Shown: positions 1-6,990, numbered from the stretch's first letter. The stretch: DNA of 9,944 bases from Candidatus Igneacidithiobacillus taiwanensis (GCA_002341825.1 DDOU01000122.1:9817-19760); one strand, 5' to 3'. A program made the numbers and translations. The notes: generated from the sequence alone by a model not told the origin.

Positions 1-2
1 TA

Positions 3-188
3 AGTGGTGCGCCGCATACCCAGCACACCGTCTACCCGGTGCCCTTCCTGTACATTGGCGAGCCTGCCGTTTCCCTAGGCATCGGGCGCGGCATTGCCGA
101 TGTCGCGCCCACCGTGCTGCAACTACTGGGGCTACCCCAACCCCCGGAAATGACTGGCCATTCTCTCATCCTGCCACAGAAACTCTAG
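3..188 (+). CDS. gpmI: 2,3-bisphosphoglycerate-independent phosphoglycerate mutase, C-terminal end (partial)
   Basis: The last 61 residues of a cytoplasmic enzyme that interconverts 3-phosphoglycerate and 2-phosphoglycerate; the 5' part lies before the window. The frame begins SGAPHTQHT, followed by PVPFLYIG, then a DVAPTVLQLLGLPQPPEMTGHSL segment. This is the usual C-terminus of the alkaline-phosphatase-superfamily GpmI: the HTxHT box, where the family has a metal-ligand histidine, then the strand and the 'D(I/V)APT.L.LLG...P.EMTG.SL' tail. GpmI is normally about 510 residues, so roughly one eighth is visible. The stop TAG is at 186-188, and the next gene starts 21 bases later with no terminator-like hairpin between, so it probably heads or belongs to the same transcript. 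The only alternative is another member of this superfamily, but the 'PPEMTGHSL' ending argues strongly for GpmI. Confidence 0.9.
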   Translation, partial: SGAPHTQHTVYPVPFLYIGEPAVSLGIGRGIADVAPTVLQLLGLPQPPEMTGHSLILPQKL

Positions 189-209
189 GGATTCTCACGG
201 AGTATTACC

Positions 210-560
210 ATGACTGCCAATCAACGCCTCCAGGAAATTCAACAGGTTCTTGATCGCCTGAAAGAAGACTATCCCGCCGAGATCAACGCGTTTCTCGGTT
301 TTATGGGTAAGGCCGAGGGTAATCCGGCCCTCAGCACCCTCGAGAAGGAACTGATCAATCTCGCCCTCTCCGTTGCTGCCCAATGCGAGTGGTGCATCGC
401 CCTGCATTGCCGCGGCGCGTTGGCCGCCGGTGCCAGTCGCGATGCCATCATGAGCGCCGCTTTTCAAGCGGTGCTCATGCACGGCGGGCCGGCCCTCATG
501 TACCTGGTTCCCCTGACCCAAACCTTGGATGAATTACTGGCGGAGGCTGCCCATGGATAG
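210..560 (+). CDS. AhpD-like carboxymuconolactone decarboxylase (CMD) family protein
   Basis: A 116-residue, mostly helical soluble protein. The core is a CxxCxxxH motif (C59-E-W-C62-I-A-L-H66), followed by 'AGASRDAI', the typical CMD/AhpD continuation. Glu47 lies 12 residues before the first Cys, the same spacing as the proton-relay Glu and first Cys of mycobacterial AhpD (E118/C130). In that family the two cysteines form a redox-active disulfide, so thiol-disulfide or peroxidase-linked activity is more likely than lactone decarboxylation. An extra Cys (C67) follows the His. The ATG at 210 has a CGGAG site 7 bases upstream (198-202). The 3' end overlaps the PDH E1 alpha gene by 8 bases, which implies coupled expression. 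Mycobacterial AhpD is reduced by lipoylated E2, so an electron-transfer link to the PDH complex encoded next door is plausible but inferred. Family membership is firm; the substrate is unknown. Confidence 0.85.
   Translation: MTANQRLQEIQQVLDRLKEDYPAEINAFLGFMGKAEGNPALSTLEKELINLALSVAAQCEWCIALHCRGALAAGASRDAIMSAAFQAVLMHGGPALMYLVPLTQTLDELLAEAAHG
542..546 (+). promoter_or_regulatory. Shine-Dalgarno site fixing the PDH E1 alpha start
   Basis: GGAGG-type site (CGGAGG at 541-546) lies 6 bases before the ATG at 553. It sits inside the end of the upstream CMD gene. It supports ATG 553 over the in-frame upstream ATG at 529, which would add eight residues (MNYWRRLP) that are not typical of E1 alpha. Confidence 0.75.
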
Positions 561-1617
561 ATCGCAAATGCAGGGTCTGTTGCGCGATATGCTGCGTGCT
601 CGCGCCTTTGAGGAGGCAGCGGCGCAGGGCTATGCCGAAGGCAAGATTGCTGGATTCCTGCATCTGTATCCCGGCGAGGAGGCCGTTGCCGTTGGGGTGC
701 TGCATGCGGCGGAACCCGGTGACTATGTCGTCAGCACCTACCGCGAGCATGTCCACGCCCTAGTACGCGGCATCCCCGCGCGCCAGATCATGGCGGAATT
801 GTATGGCAAGAAGACCGGGATCAGTGGTGGCATGGGCGGTTCGATGCACCTCTTTGATCGGGAAAGACGATTTCTTGGGGGCTATGCCATTGTCGGCGAG
901 ACCTTCCCAATTGCCCTCGGAGCGGGCTATGCCGTGGCCTACCGGCGCTTGCCGGAAGCGGTGATTTGCTTCTTTGGCGACGGCGCCGTCAACCAAGGGA
1001 CTTTTCACGAAAGCCTCAACATGGCCGCTCTCTGGAAACTGCCGATTCTGTTCGTCTGCGAGAATAACCACTACCAGATCGGCACGGAAATCCATCGCCA
1101 TTCCGCCATTGTCGACGTCTACAAGCGGGCCTGCGCCTATGGCATCCCTGCCGAACAGGTGGATGGCATGGAAGTGCTGGCCGTGCATGCCGCGGCGCAA
1201 CGCGCCTTGGAGCGGGTACGCAGCGGCGATGGCCCGCAGTTTCTGGAACTGACCACCTATCGCTTCCGTGGGCATTCCATGGCCGACCCCGGCAGCTATC
1301 GGCCAGAAGCAGAGGTAAAGGCCTACGAGGCCGCCGATCCCATCGCCGCTGCCCTCCATGAGTTCCAGCTACGCTACCCAGGTGCGGCAGACTTGGCCGC
1401 TGCCGGCAACGATTGCCTGCAACGCTTTACCGACCATTGTTGCCAAGAGGGTCATTTGGACGAAACGGCGCTCGCGCGCCTACAAGCCGAGGTACAAGCA
1501 GAAATCGAGGATGCCCGGCGCTTTGCCGAGGAGAGTCCGGAGCCGAGCATGGAAGAGGCGCGGGCCATCCTAGCGCGCAACCATCGGCTGGAAACCGTAG
1601 TGGAGGCCCAAGCATGA
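553..1617 (+). CDS. pdhA: Pyruvate dehydrogenase (acetyl-transferring) E1 component, alpha subunit
   Basis: A 354-residue subunit that binds thiamine diphosphate and, with E1 beta, decarboxylates pyruvate and acetylates the E2 lipoyl group. The TPP motif is clear: GDG at residues 142-144 runs to NN at 171-172 ('GDGAVNQG...ENN'), with the 'LNMAALWKLPILFVCENN' core between. Upstream are 'YREHVHAL' (His66 and His68), 'GGMGGSMHLFD' and 'LGGYAIVGE'. Downstream is 'YRFRGHSMADPGSYR' (236 onwards), the loop that carries the regulatory serine in mitochondrial enzymes (here Ser242). The length is normal for the family. 'HVHAL', 'GGSMHLF' and 'YRFRGHS.ADP' resemble cyanobacterial and plastid PDHs more than branched-chain ketoacid or acetoin dehydrogenases, although acetoin dehydrogenase E1 alpha is the main alternative. 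The pairing with E1 beta, E2, acetate kinase and pyruvate kinase favours pyruvate. It overlaps the preceding gene by 8 bases, and its stop overlaps the next start (ATGA). Confidence 0.92.
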   Translation: MDRSQMQGLLRDMLRARAFEEAAAQGYAEGKIAGFLHLYPGEEAVAVGVLHAAEPGDYVVSTYREHVHALVRGIPARQIMAELYGKKTGISGGMGGSMHLFDRERRFLGGYAIVGETFPIALGAGYAVAYRRLPEAVICFFGDGAVNQGTFHESLNMAALWKLPILFVCENNHYQIGTEIHRHSAIVDVYKRACAYGIPAEQVDGMEVLAVHAAAQRALERVRSGDGPQFLELTTYRFRGHSMADPGSYRPEAEVKAYEAADPIAAALHEFQLRYPGAADLAAAGNDCLQRFTDHCCQEGHLDETALARLQAEVQAEIEDARRFAEESPEPSMEEARAILARNHRLETVVEAQA

Positions 1618-2606
1618 GCGAGATTCTCTATTGGCAAGCCTTGAATCAAGCCCTAGATGCGGAACTTGCCGCCGACGATGCCGTCTTTACCCTGGGCGAG
1701 GATGTCGGCCTCTATGGCGGCACCTATCGGGTCAGCGAAGGGCTAATGGCCAAATATGGCGAGTGGCGGGTACGCGACACGCCCATCTCTGAAAATAGCT
1801 TTACCGGGCTAGGGGTGGGTGCAGCCATGCTCGGGCTACGCCCGGTGGTCGAAATCATGACCATCAACTTTGCGCTCTTTGCCATGGATTCCCTGGTCAA
1901 TATGGCAGCCAAGATCCCGTTCATGTCTGGCGGTCAATTTCCCATGCCGCTGACCATTCGTATGCCCGGCGGTGTTGCTCGGCAGCTAGGGGCACAGCAT
2001 TCGCAGCGCCTGGAGTCGATGTTCATGAACGTGCCTGGGCTTCGCATTGCCGTGCCCAGTACACCGCAAGACGCCTACTGGCAGCTACGGCAGGCCATCC
2101 GCAGTGATGATCCGGTGATCGTTCTGGAGCACGAACTGCTCTACTTCAGCAAGGGCGAAGTGGACACCCATGCCAGCGCGCCGCCCCTCCATCAGGCGCT
2201 GATCCGCCGCCCGGGTCGGGACCTTACTTGCATCAGCTATTCGCGTATGGTCCCCCTCGCCCTGGAAGCTGCGCAAGCGCTGCATGCCGAAGGCGTCGAA
2301 ATGGAGGTCATCGACCTGCGCAGCCTCTCGCCCATCGACTGGGCCACCTGTGTGGAATCGGTGCTGCGCACCCATCGCTGCCTAATTGTGGAAGAGGACT
2401 GTCGCTTTGCCGGTGTTGGCGCCGAGCTTGCTGCCGAGTTACAGGAGCGCTGCTTCTACCAGCTCGATGCACCGATACAGCGGGTGGCCGGGCTCGATCT
2501 ACCAACCCCCTTCAACGCGAAACTCGAGGCGGCGAGCATTCCCCGGCAGGAGGACATCCTCAAGGCTGCTCGTGCCCTGCTCAACTTGCCGCAAGGAGAA
2601 TCGTGA
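1614..2606 (+). CDS. pdhB: Pyruvate dehydrogenase E1 component, beta subunit
   Basis: A 330-residue partner of E1 alpha in the alpha2beta2 decarboxylase. It has the transketolase pyrimidine-binding domain at the N-terminus, 'LGEDVGLYGGTYRVSEGL' then 'DTPISENSFTGLGVGAA', where Glu60 is the glutamate that activates TPP. It continues with 'GGQFPMPLTIRMPGGVARQLGAQHSQRLES' and the C-terminal transketolase domain ('VIDLRSLSPID', 'IVEEDCRFAGVGAELAAEL'). Length and motif order are normal. The 'PGGV.RQLGA.HSQRLES' wording is close to cyanobacterial/plastid E1 beta. I chose ATG 1614 because it has GGAGG at 1602-1606 with a 7-base spacer and forms an ATGA overlap with pdhA; a longer open frame upstream (from 1413) lies over pdhA in another frame and reads as unrelated sequence. 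Its stop overlaps the E2 ATG by one base. Confidence 0.93.
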   Translation: MSEILYWQALNQALDAELAADDAVFTLGEDVGLYGGTYRVSEGLMAKYGEWRVRDTPISENSFTGLGVGAAMLGLRPVVEIMTINFALFAMDSLVNMAAKIPFMSGGQFPMPLTIRMPGGVARQLGAQHSQRLESMFMNVPGLRIAVPSTPQDAYWQLRQAIRSDDPVIVLEHELLYFSKGEVDTHASAPPLHQALIRRPGRDLTCISYSRMVPLALEAAQALHAEGVEMEVIDLRSLSPIDWATCVESVLRTHRCLIVEEDCRFAGVGAELAAELQERCFYQLDAPIQRVAGLDLPTPFNAKLEAASIPRQEDILKAARALLNLPQGES

Positions 2607-3901
2607 TGAAGCAAGCCATCCTGATGCCAGTGCTTTCCGATACCATGCAAACGGGGCGGCTGACGCGCTGGAACAAGTCCGTGGGCGATCCCGTCCACAA
2701 GGGGGAGGCGATTGCCGAGGTGGAGACCGACAAGGCGATTCTCGACGTCGAGGCCTTTACCGACGGCTTCCTTGCAGGTCCCTTGGCACCGGTAGACGAA
2801 GACATCCCGGTGCGCCAACCCATCGCCTATCTGGTCGACAACCGCGAAGCAGCGCTGGCAGCGGATGATGGTACTGCAACAGCAGAGAAAGCATCGGAAG
2901 CCGCTCCGGCGAAAACAGCAGCCAACCAGGCGCCCGCAGATACGACGCCAAGGGCGACGCCGGTCTCGGCCTCGCAAGCCACAGTGCCAACAGGCAAAGA
3001 GGATGCTTCTGTGCCAGTCTCCTCGCCACCAGTGGGGACGCAGATACCGACATCCCCACCCTCGCCACCTGCAAAACGGGAAATGTCCACCACCTTCCCA
3101 ACCTCAGGAAATCTGCCGCGATCTGCCGCCGGTGCCTCTCCCTATGCCCGTGCCCTTGCCCAGGATCTGGGCCTTACTATCGAAGAAATCCAGCCGGGTG
3201 CCGATGGGCATATCCATGCCAGCGAGGTTTTGGCGGCAGCCTTGGCACCCCGGCCCGTTGATCTTCGTTATGGTCCGCCGTATCAGATCAGCAAACCCAG
3301 CGCCCTGCGCGAGGCGGTTGCCCGCAATATGATCGCCGCAGCGGCAACGCCGAGTTTCCGCATCAGCACGCGGGTAGATTTGTCGCCGCTCCACGAGCAG
3401 GGGAAAAGACTCAGATTCAGCTTTACCCTGGCATTGACCCGCGCTTGTGCTCTGACAGTGGCGGAAGACCCCTGGTTCAACGGCGTCTGGACGCCAACGG
3501 GCTGGGTTTCGCGCAGTCGGGTAGATGTTGGAATTGCCGTCGATACCGGGGCTGGCCTGATCACCCCGGTGCTGCGCGATGCCGCCTCCCGGCCTCTGGC
3601 AGAGCTGGCGGAGTATTGGCGCATTCTCCTCGGTAAGGTCAAAACCGGTCGACTCGCGCCCGAGGACTACCAAGGGGCAAGCTTTTACGTGTCCAACCTA
3701 GGCATTTTTGCCGAAGTCGAGGAGTTCGATGCCATCGTACCCGTCGGCGCCTCGGCCATCCTCGCCGTTGCGGCACCGGCGAGCGACGGGCGCACGCAGT
3801 TGACCCTGACTTGCGACCACCGCGGAATTTTTGGCGCCGATGCCGCACGCTTTCTACAGCGGCTAAGCCAACGGCTGAAGGATCCCACATGGCTGCAGTG
3901 A
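2606..3901 (+). CDS. pdhC: Dihydrolipoamide acetyltransferase (E2) of the pyruvate dehydrogenase complex
   Basis: A 431-residue core protein that carries acetyl groups on a lipoyl arm and passes them to CoA. Domains: one lipoyl domain (about 1-79), with the lipoylated lysine at Lys43 in 'ETDKAILDVE'; a long flexible Ala/Pro/Thr-rich linker (about 80-177); a peripheral subunit-binding domain (178-213, 'SPYARALAQDLGL...HASEVLAAAL') that docks E1 and/or E3; and the CAT-like catalytic domain (about 230-431). The catalytic motif reads DHRGIFGADAARF: His405 is present, but the Asp of the usual DHRxxDG motif is Phe409. From memory, cyanobacterial and plastid E2s have 'DHRVIYGADAA', with an aromatic residue at the same place, so this is probably a lineage trait and not inactivation. 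The ATG at 2606 has AAGGAG at 2593-2598 (7-base spacer); an in-frame GTG lies directly before it at 2603. The 3' end overlaps acetate kinase by 13 bases. Confidence 0.92.
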   Translation: MKQAILMPVLSDTMQTGRLTRWNKSVGDPVHKGEAIAEVETDKAILDVEAFTDGFLAGPLAPVDEDIPVRQPIAYLVDNREAALAADDGTATAEKASEAAPAKTAANQAPADTTPRATPVSASQATVPTGKEDASVPVSSPPVGTQIPTSPPSPPAKREMSTTFPTSGNLPRSAAGASPYARALAQDLGLTIEEIQPGADGHIHASEVLAAALAPRPVDLRYGPPYQISKPSALREAVARNMIAAAATPSFRISTRVDLSPLHEQGKRLRFSFTLALTRACALTVAEDPWFNGVWTPTGWVSRSRVDVGIAVDTGAGLITPVLRDAASRPLAELAEYWRILLGKVKTGRLAPEDYQGASFYVSNLGIFAEVEEFDAIVPVGASAILAVAAPASDGRTQLTLTCDHRGIFGADAARFLQRLSQRLKDPTWLQ

Positions 3902-5076
3902 GCTGGATTCTGACCCTCAACAGCGGTTCGTCGTCCCTCAAATTTGCCCTGTACCGCTGTACTGGGGAGACCGAGGTGCAAGAACTGCACGGTGCCGTAG
4001 AACGCATTGGGCAGACGGCTGGGCGCCTATGGATCGAGCGTGAGGGGCAGCGGGTGCGGGATCAGGTGCAGGGCTTTGCCTTGGCAAAGGACGCCCTGCG
4101 TGCGGTACTGGAGGCGCTGACGGCGCTCGACTTGGCGCATCCCGATGCCGTTGGCCATCGCATCGTTTCTGGCGGGCCGCAGCACCAGGAGCATTGCCGC
4201 ATCGATGCCAAACTCGTGCAAGACCTGCGGCGCGCCCTCCCCTTTGCGCCCCTGCATCTACCGGCGGAGATTGCCGGCATCGAGGCCGTTCAGGACCTAT
4301 GGCCGCAGCTGCCGCAGGTAGCCTGCTTCGATACCGCTTTCCATCGTACCCTGCCGGAAATGGCAGCCCGCCTGCCCCTGCTCCGCGAGTTTTGGCAGGA
4401 GGGGATACGCAAGTATGGCTTTCATGGGCTCTCCTACGAATACATCGTCAGTGCCCTGCCCGACCACGGCCAAGCCCCCACCATCATCGCCCACCTGGGC
4501 AATGGGGCGAGCCTGGCGGCGATTTGCGATGGCCGCTGCCAAGACACCACTATGGGCCTCACCCCCACCGGCGGGCTGGTGATGGGTACGCGCAGCGGCG
4601 ACCTCGACCCGGGTGTGCTGCTCTATCTCTTGGCAGAAAAGGGCTACACCACCAAGCGTCTGGAGCACTTGCTCAACCATCAGTCGGGCCTACTCGGGGT
4701 GTCGGCCTGCAGTGGCGACATGGAAGAGCTGCTACGGGCACGCGAGCGCAATCCCCAGGCACAGGAGGCCATCGCTCTCTTTGCCTACAGTGCCCGCAAG
4801 CATATCGGCAGCCTCGTGGCGGTCTTGGGCGGATTGCGCCGCTTGGTCTTTACCGGCGGTATCGGCGAGCACGCCAGCGCCGTGCGCTGGGCAATCTGTC
4901 GCCCCCTCGAGAGCCTTGGTATCCGCCTCGATGCCGATGCCAATGCCGCGGCCAGCAGCACGGCCCGCCGTATTTCGACAGCAGACAGTCCGGTCGAGGT
5001 GCTGGTCATCCCCACCGACGAAGACCGCAGCATTGCCCGCCACACCCATCGTCTGCTCATAGAGGCCAGCACCTGA
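3889..5076 (+). CDS. ackA: Acetate kinase
   Basis: A 395-residue ASKHA-fold kinase that makes ATP and acetate from acetyl phosphate (reversible). The N-terminal phosphate loop is 'LTLNSGSSSLKF'. Catalytic residues known from the Methanosarcina enzyme are at matching positions: Arg91 (GHRIV), Asp148 (CFDTAFH), His179 (YGFHGLSYEY), Arg235 (MGTRSGDLDPG) and Glu378 (IPTDEDRS). 'HLGNGASL', 'SGLLGVSACSGDM' and 'VFTGGIGEH' are also present, and the length is typical (about 400). Two usually conserved residues differ: Ser94 where most have His (VHGG), and Leu124 where most have Asn (PLHNP). ATG 3889 is preferred (GAAGGA at 3877-3882, 6-base spacer); an in-frame GTG at 3898 would only remove three residues. 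The start lies inside the end of the E2 gene. Together with the phosphate acyltransferase that follows, it forms an acetyl-CoA-to-acetate ATP-yielding branch. Propionate or butyrate kinase activity is possible. Confidence 0.93.
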   Translation: MAAVSWILTLNSGSSSLKFALYRCTGETEVQELHGAVERIGQTAGRLWIEREGQRVRDQVQGFALAKDALRAVLEALTALDLAHPDAVGHRIVSGGPQHQEHCRIDAKLVQDLRRALPFAPLHLPAEIAGIEAVQDLWPQLPQVACFDTAFHRTLPEMAARLPLLREFWQEGIRKYGFHGLSYEYIVSALPDHGQAPTIIAHLGNGASLAAICDGRCQDTTMGLTPTGGLVMGTRSGDLDPGVLLYLLAEKGYTTKRLEHLLNHQSGLLGVSACSGDMEELLRARERNPQAQEAIALFAYSARKHIGSLVAVLGGLRRLVFTGGIGEHASAVRWAICRPLESLGIRLDADANAAASSTARRISTADSPVEVLVIPTDEDRSIARHTHRLLIEAST

Positions 5077-5088
5077 TCCGATTGCCTT

Positions 5089-5094
5089 GGAGGA
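5089..5094 (+). promoter_or_regulatory. Shine-Dalgarno site fixing the phosphate acyltransferase start
   Basis: GGAGGA sits 7 bases before GTG 5102. A possible TTG start at 5087 overlaps this site itself, so it cannot use it. This favours the GTG as the true start. Confidence 0.75.
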
Positions 5095-5101
5095 AGCACC
5101 C

Positions 5102-6022
5102 GTGCCCTATCCCCATTTTGATGCCCTTCTCGCGGCGGTCAGCTCTCTCCCGCCGTTGCCGATTGCGGTGGTCGATGCCACCGAAGAGCACGTGCTGCGT
5201 GGCGCCTGCGCTGCCCATGCCAGCGGTATCATCGAACCGATCCTGATTGGCTCCGAAAGCAAGATCCGCTCGCTTCTGAGCACCCTCTGTAGCGAGTATT
5301 CCGGCTGCGCAAGCATCGAGATCGTTGCCGCCGAGACGGAAGCAGACGCTGCCGAGAAGGGGGTAGCGATAGTCGCATCCGGGCGCGCTAAAGCACTCAT
5401 GAAGGGGCATCTGCATACCGATACCTTCCTCCACCCCATCCTTGCCCGGTGCCGCACGGAACGGCGTCTTTCCCATGTCTTCGTTGCCGATATCGCCAGC
5501 TACCCCAAGCTGCTCCTCATCACCGACGCGGCCATCAATATCAGCCCGGATCTCCCAACCAAGGCCGCCATCCTGCAAAACGCCATCGATCTCGCAAACA
5601 TACTCGAGGTCGAGCACCCGAAGGCGGCGGTGCTCTCGGCGGTGGAGGTCATCAACCCCGCCATTCCCTCCACCATCGACGCCGCCTGCCTGGCGAAAAT
5701 GGCAGACCGCGGACAGATCCTTGGGGCAGAAGTGGATGGGCCACTCGCCTTCGACAATGCCATTTCTGCCGAGGCAGCGCGGATCAAGGGCATCCGCAGC
5801 ACGGTGGCGGGGGATGCCGATATCCTTCTCGTTCCGGATCTCGTCTCCGGTAACATTCTGGCCAAGGACCTGGAGTACCTGGCCGGTGCCAGCCTGGCAG
5901 GCATCGTCCTTGGCGCGCGGGTACCGATCATTCTCAATTCCCGCGCTGATCCGGTGCGTGCGCGCTTGGTTTCGACCGCGTTGGCGGTACTGATGCAACG
6001 GGAGGCGGCATCGTGCGCCTGA
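5102..6022 (+). CDS. Phosphate acetyl/butyryltransferase family enzyme
   Basis: A 306-residue enzyme expected to convert acetyl-CoA and phosphate to acetyl phosphate and CoA, feeding the acetate kinase encoded just upstream. Visible family motifs in order: 'ALMKGHLHTDTFLHPIL' (Lys101-Gly-His103), 'RRLSHVFVADIASYPKLLLITDAAINI', 'ILQNAIDLA', 'AVLSAVEVINPAIPSTIDAA', 'DGPLAFDNAIS', 'AGDADILLVPDLVSGNILAK' and 'IVLGARVPIILNSRAD'. This is the single-domain Ptb-like form, also found fused behind an enoyl-CoA hydratase domain in other bacteria; it is not the long Pta with an N-terminal regulatory domain. The length (about 300) is normal. The GTG start lies 25 bases after the ackA stop with a good Shine-Dalgarno site, and the 3' end overlaps the next gene by 10 bases. 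The acyl group cannot be fixed from sequence; acetyl is inferred from the PDH and AckA neighbours. Confidence 0.88.
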   Translation: MPYPHFDALLAAVSSLPPLPIAVVDATEEHVLRGACAAHASGIIEPILIGSESKIRSLLSTLCSEYSGCASIEIVAAETEADAAEKGVAIVASGRAKALMKGHLHTDTFLHPILARCRTERRLSHVFVADIASYPKLLLITDAAINISPDLPTKAAILQNAIDLANILEVEHPKAAVLSAVEVINPAIPSTIDAACLAKMADRGQILGAEVDGPLAFDNAISAEAARIKGIRSTVAGDADILLVPDLVSGNILAKDLEYLAGASLAGIVLGARVPIILNSRADPVRARLVSTALAVLMQREAASCA

Positions 6023-6969
6023 ACGCTCCTTGTCAGCCCATTGCCACCCTCACCCTCAACCCGGCAGTGGATATCTCTTACGAGGTAACCCACCTGGTTC
6101 CCGATCAAAAGACCCACGCGTTGGCAAGCCGCTACGACCCCGGCGGTAACGGCGTCAATGTTGCGCGTGCCCTCAAGGAGATCCTGGTTTGCGCGCATAG
6201 CTGCTGCATCGTTGCCGGGACCATCGGCGAGCTGCTGCAACACCTGCTCAAACACGAGCTCGACAACCCCCACTGCGTGTCGGTGGAGGGAGAAACCCGC
6301 ATCAATACCACCATCGTCCAGCAGGAGCCGGCCGAACAGTTGGAAGTGACGGCCACCGGCCCGCGCGTCTCGAGCATCGCGCTCGCCAGTATCACGAAGA
6401 CCTTTCTCGAGCTCTGCGACAGCGGTATTGGCGTGCTCACGGGTTCCGTGCCACCGGGAGTGGGCGACGATATTTACGCCATCCTCGCAGAGCGGATACA
6501 GGCAGCCGGAGGAAAGGCCGTGGTTGATGCCCATGGTCCCCTACTCGCCAAGGCCCTGCCCCAGCATCCCTTCCTCATCAAGCCCAACCGCTATGAGTTG
6601 TCTCTTCTCTGCGGCCGGGAATTGCCGACCCTCGAAGCGGTGGCACAGGAAGCCCGCAAGATCCAACAGACCGGGGTGCAGTATGTCTGCGTTTCTTTGG
6701 GTGGCGAGGGGGCACTGCTGGTCGGTCCCGAAGGGAGTCATCTCGCTAAGGCACCGCCGGTGCAGGTGCAATCCACCGTCGGTGCCGGGGATTCGATGGT
6801 GGCAGGACTGGTAGCGGCCTTCGCCCAGGGAAAACATCCCGCAGAAGCCCTGCGCTTGGGGGTGGCTTGCGGCAGCGCCACGGCTACCCAGCCGGGTACC
6901 AGCCTTTGCCGCTATGACGACGTGATCACACTGCTGCAGCAGATTGACGTGCAGGCACTGGATTATTGA
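6013..6969 (+). CDS. pfkB: PfkB-family phosphofructokinase (6-phosphofructokinase type 2-like)
   Basis: A 318-residue ribokinase-fold sugar kinase. The N-terminal 'TLTLNPAVD' and 'PGGNGVNVARAL' (residues 43-54) are the PfkB sugar-binding signature. The C-terminal signature 'STVGAGDSMVAGLVAAF' carries the catalytic base Asp260, followed by 'GVACGSATATQPGTSLC..DDV', which parallels the E. coli Pfk-2 tail. 'GVLTGSVPPGV' and 'FLIKPNRYELSLLCGREL' are further family marks. The strong match to Pfk-2 wording suggests ATP-dependent phosphorylation of fructose 6-phosphate; 1-phosphofructokinase or tagatose-6-phosphate kinase are the alternatives. The aldolase and pyruvate kinase in the same block favour a glycolytic Pfk, and no PTS fructose gene is present. 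The GTG start at 6013 has GGAGG at 6001-6005 (7-base spacer) and lies inside the end of the acyltransferase gene. A 28-base gap follows. Confidence 0.88.
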   Translation: MRLNAPCQPIATLTLNPAVDISYEVTHLVPDQKTHALASRYDPGGNGVNVARALKEILVCAHSCCIVAGTIGELLQHLLKHELDNPHCVSVEGETRINTTIVQQEPAEQLEVTATGPRVSSIALASITKTFLELCDSGIGVLTGSVPPGVGDDIYAILAERIQAAGGKAVVDAHGPLLAKALPQHPFLIKPNRYELSLLCGRELPTLEAVAQEARKIQQTGVQYVCVSLGGEGALLVGPEGSHLAKAPPVQVQSTVGAGDSMVAGLVAAFAQGKHPAEALRLGVACGSATATQPGTSLCRYDDVITLLQQIDVQALDY

Positions 6970-6983
6970 GGCCAACGTAGCGC

Positions 6984-6990
6984 AAGGAGA
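6984..6990 (+). promoter_or_regulatory. Shine-Dalgarno site fixing the flavoprotein start
   Basis: AAGGAGA ends 7 bases before ATG 6998, in the 28-base gap after pfkB. An earlier in-frame ATG at 6944 lies inside pfkB and would add 18 residues ahead of the normal FAD-binding N-terminus, so 6998 is preferred. Confidence 0.75.

Noticed and set aside
2228..2605. Upstream extension of the E2 frame
   Set aside because: It lies over E1 beta in another frame and reads as random Arg/Cys-rich sequence. The lipoyl domain begins normally right after ATG 2606.
2843..3136. Repetitive-looking, compositionally biased stretch
   Set aside because: It is the Ala/Pro/Thr-rich flexible linker of E2, not a DNA repeat or mobile element; I see no exact repeat units.
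4194..5246. A 350-codon plus-strand frame inside acetate kinase
   Set aside because: It reads as Arg/Pro/His-rich low-information sequence in a second frame of ackA, which is typical of shadow translation of GC-rich DNA.
5057..6534. Long minus-strand frames (313 and 344 codons) over the acyltransferase and pfkB genes
   Set aside because: They mirror two well-recognised plus-strand genes, show no family motifs, and overlap each other in different frames.
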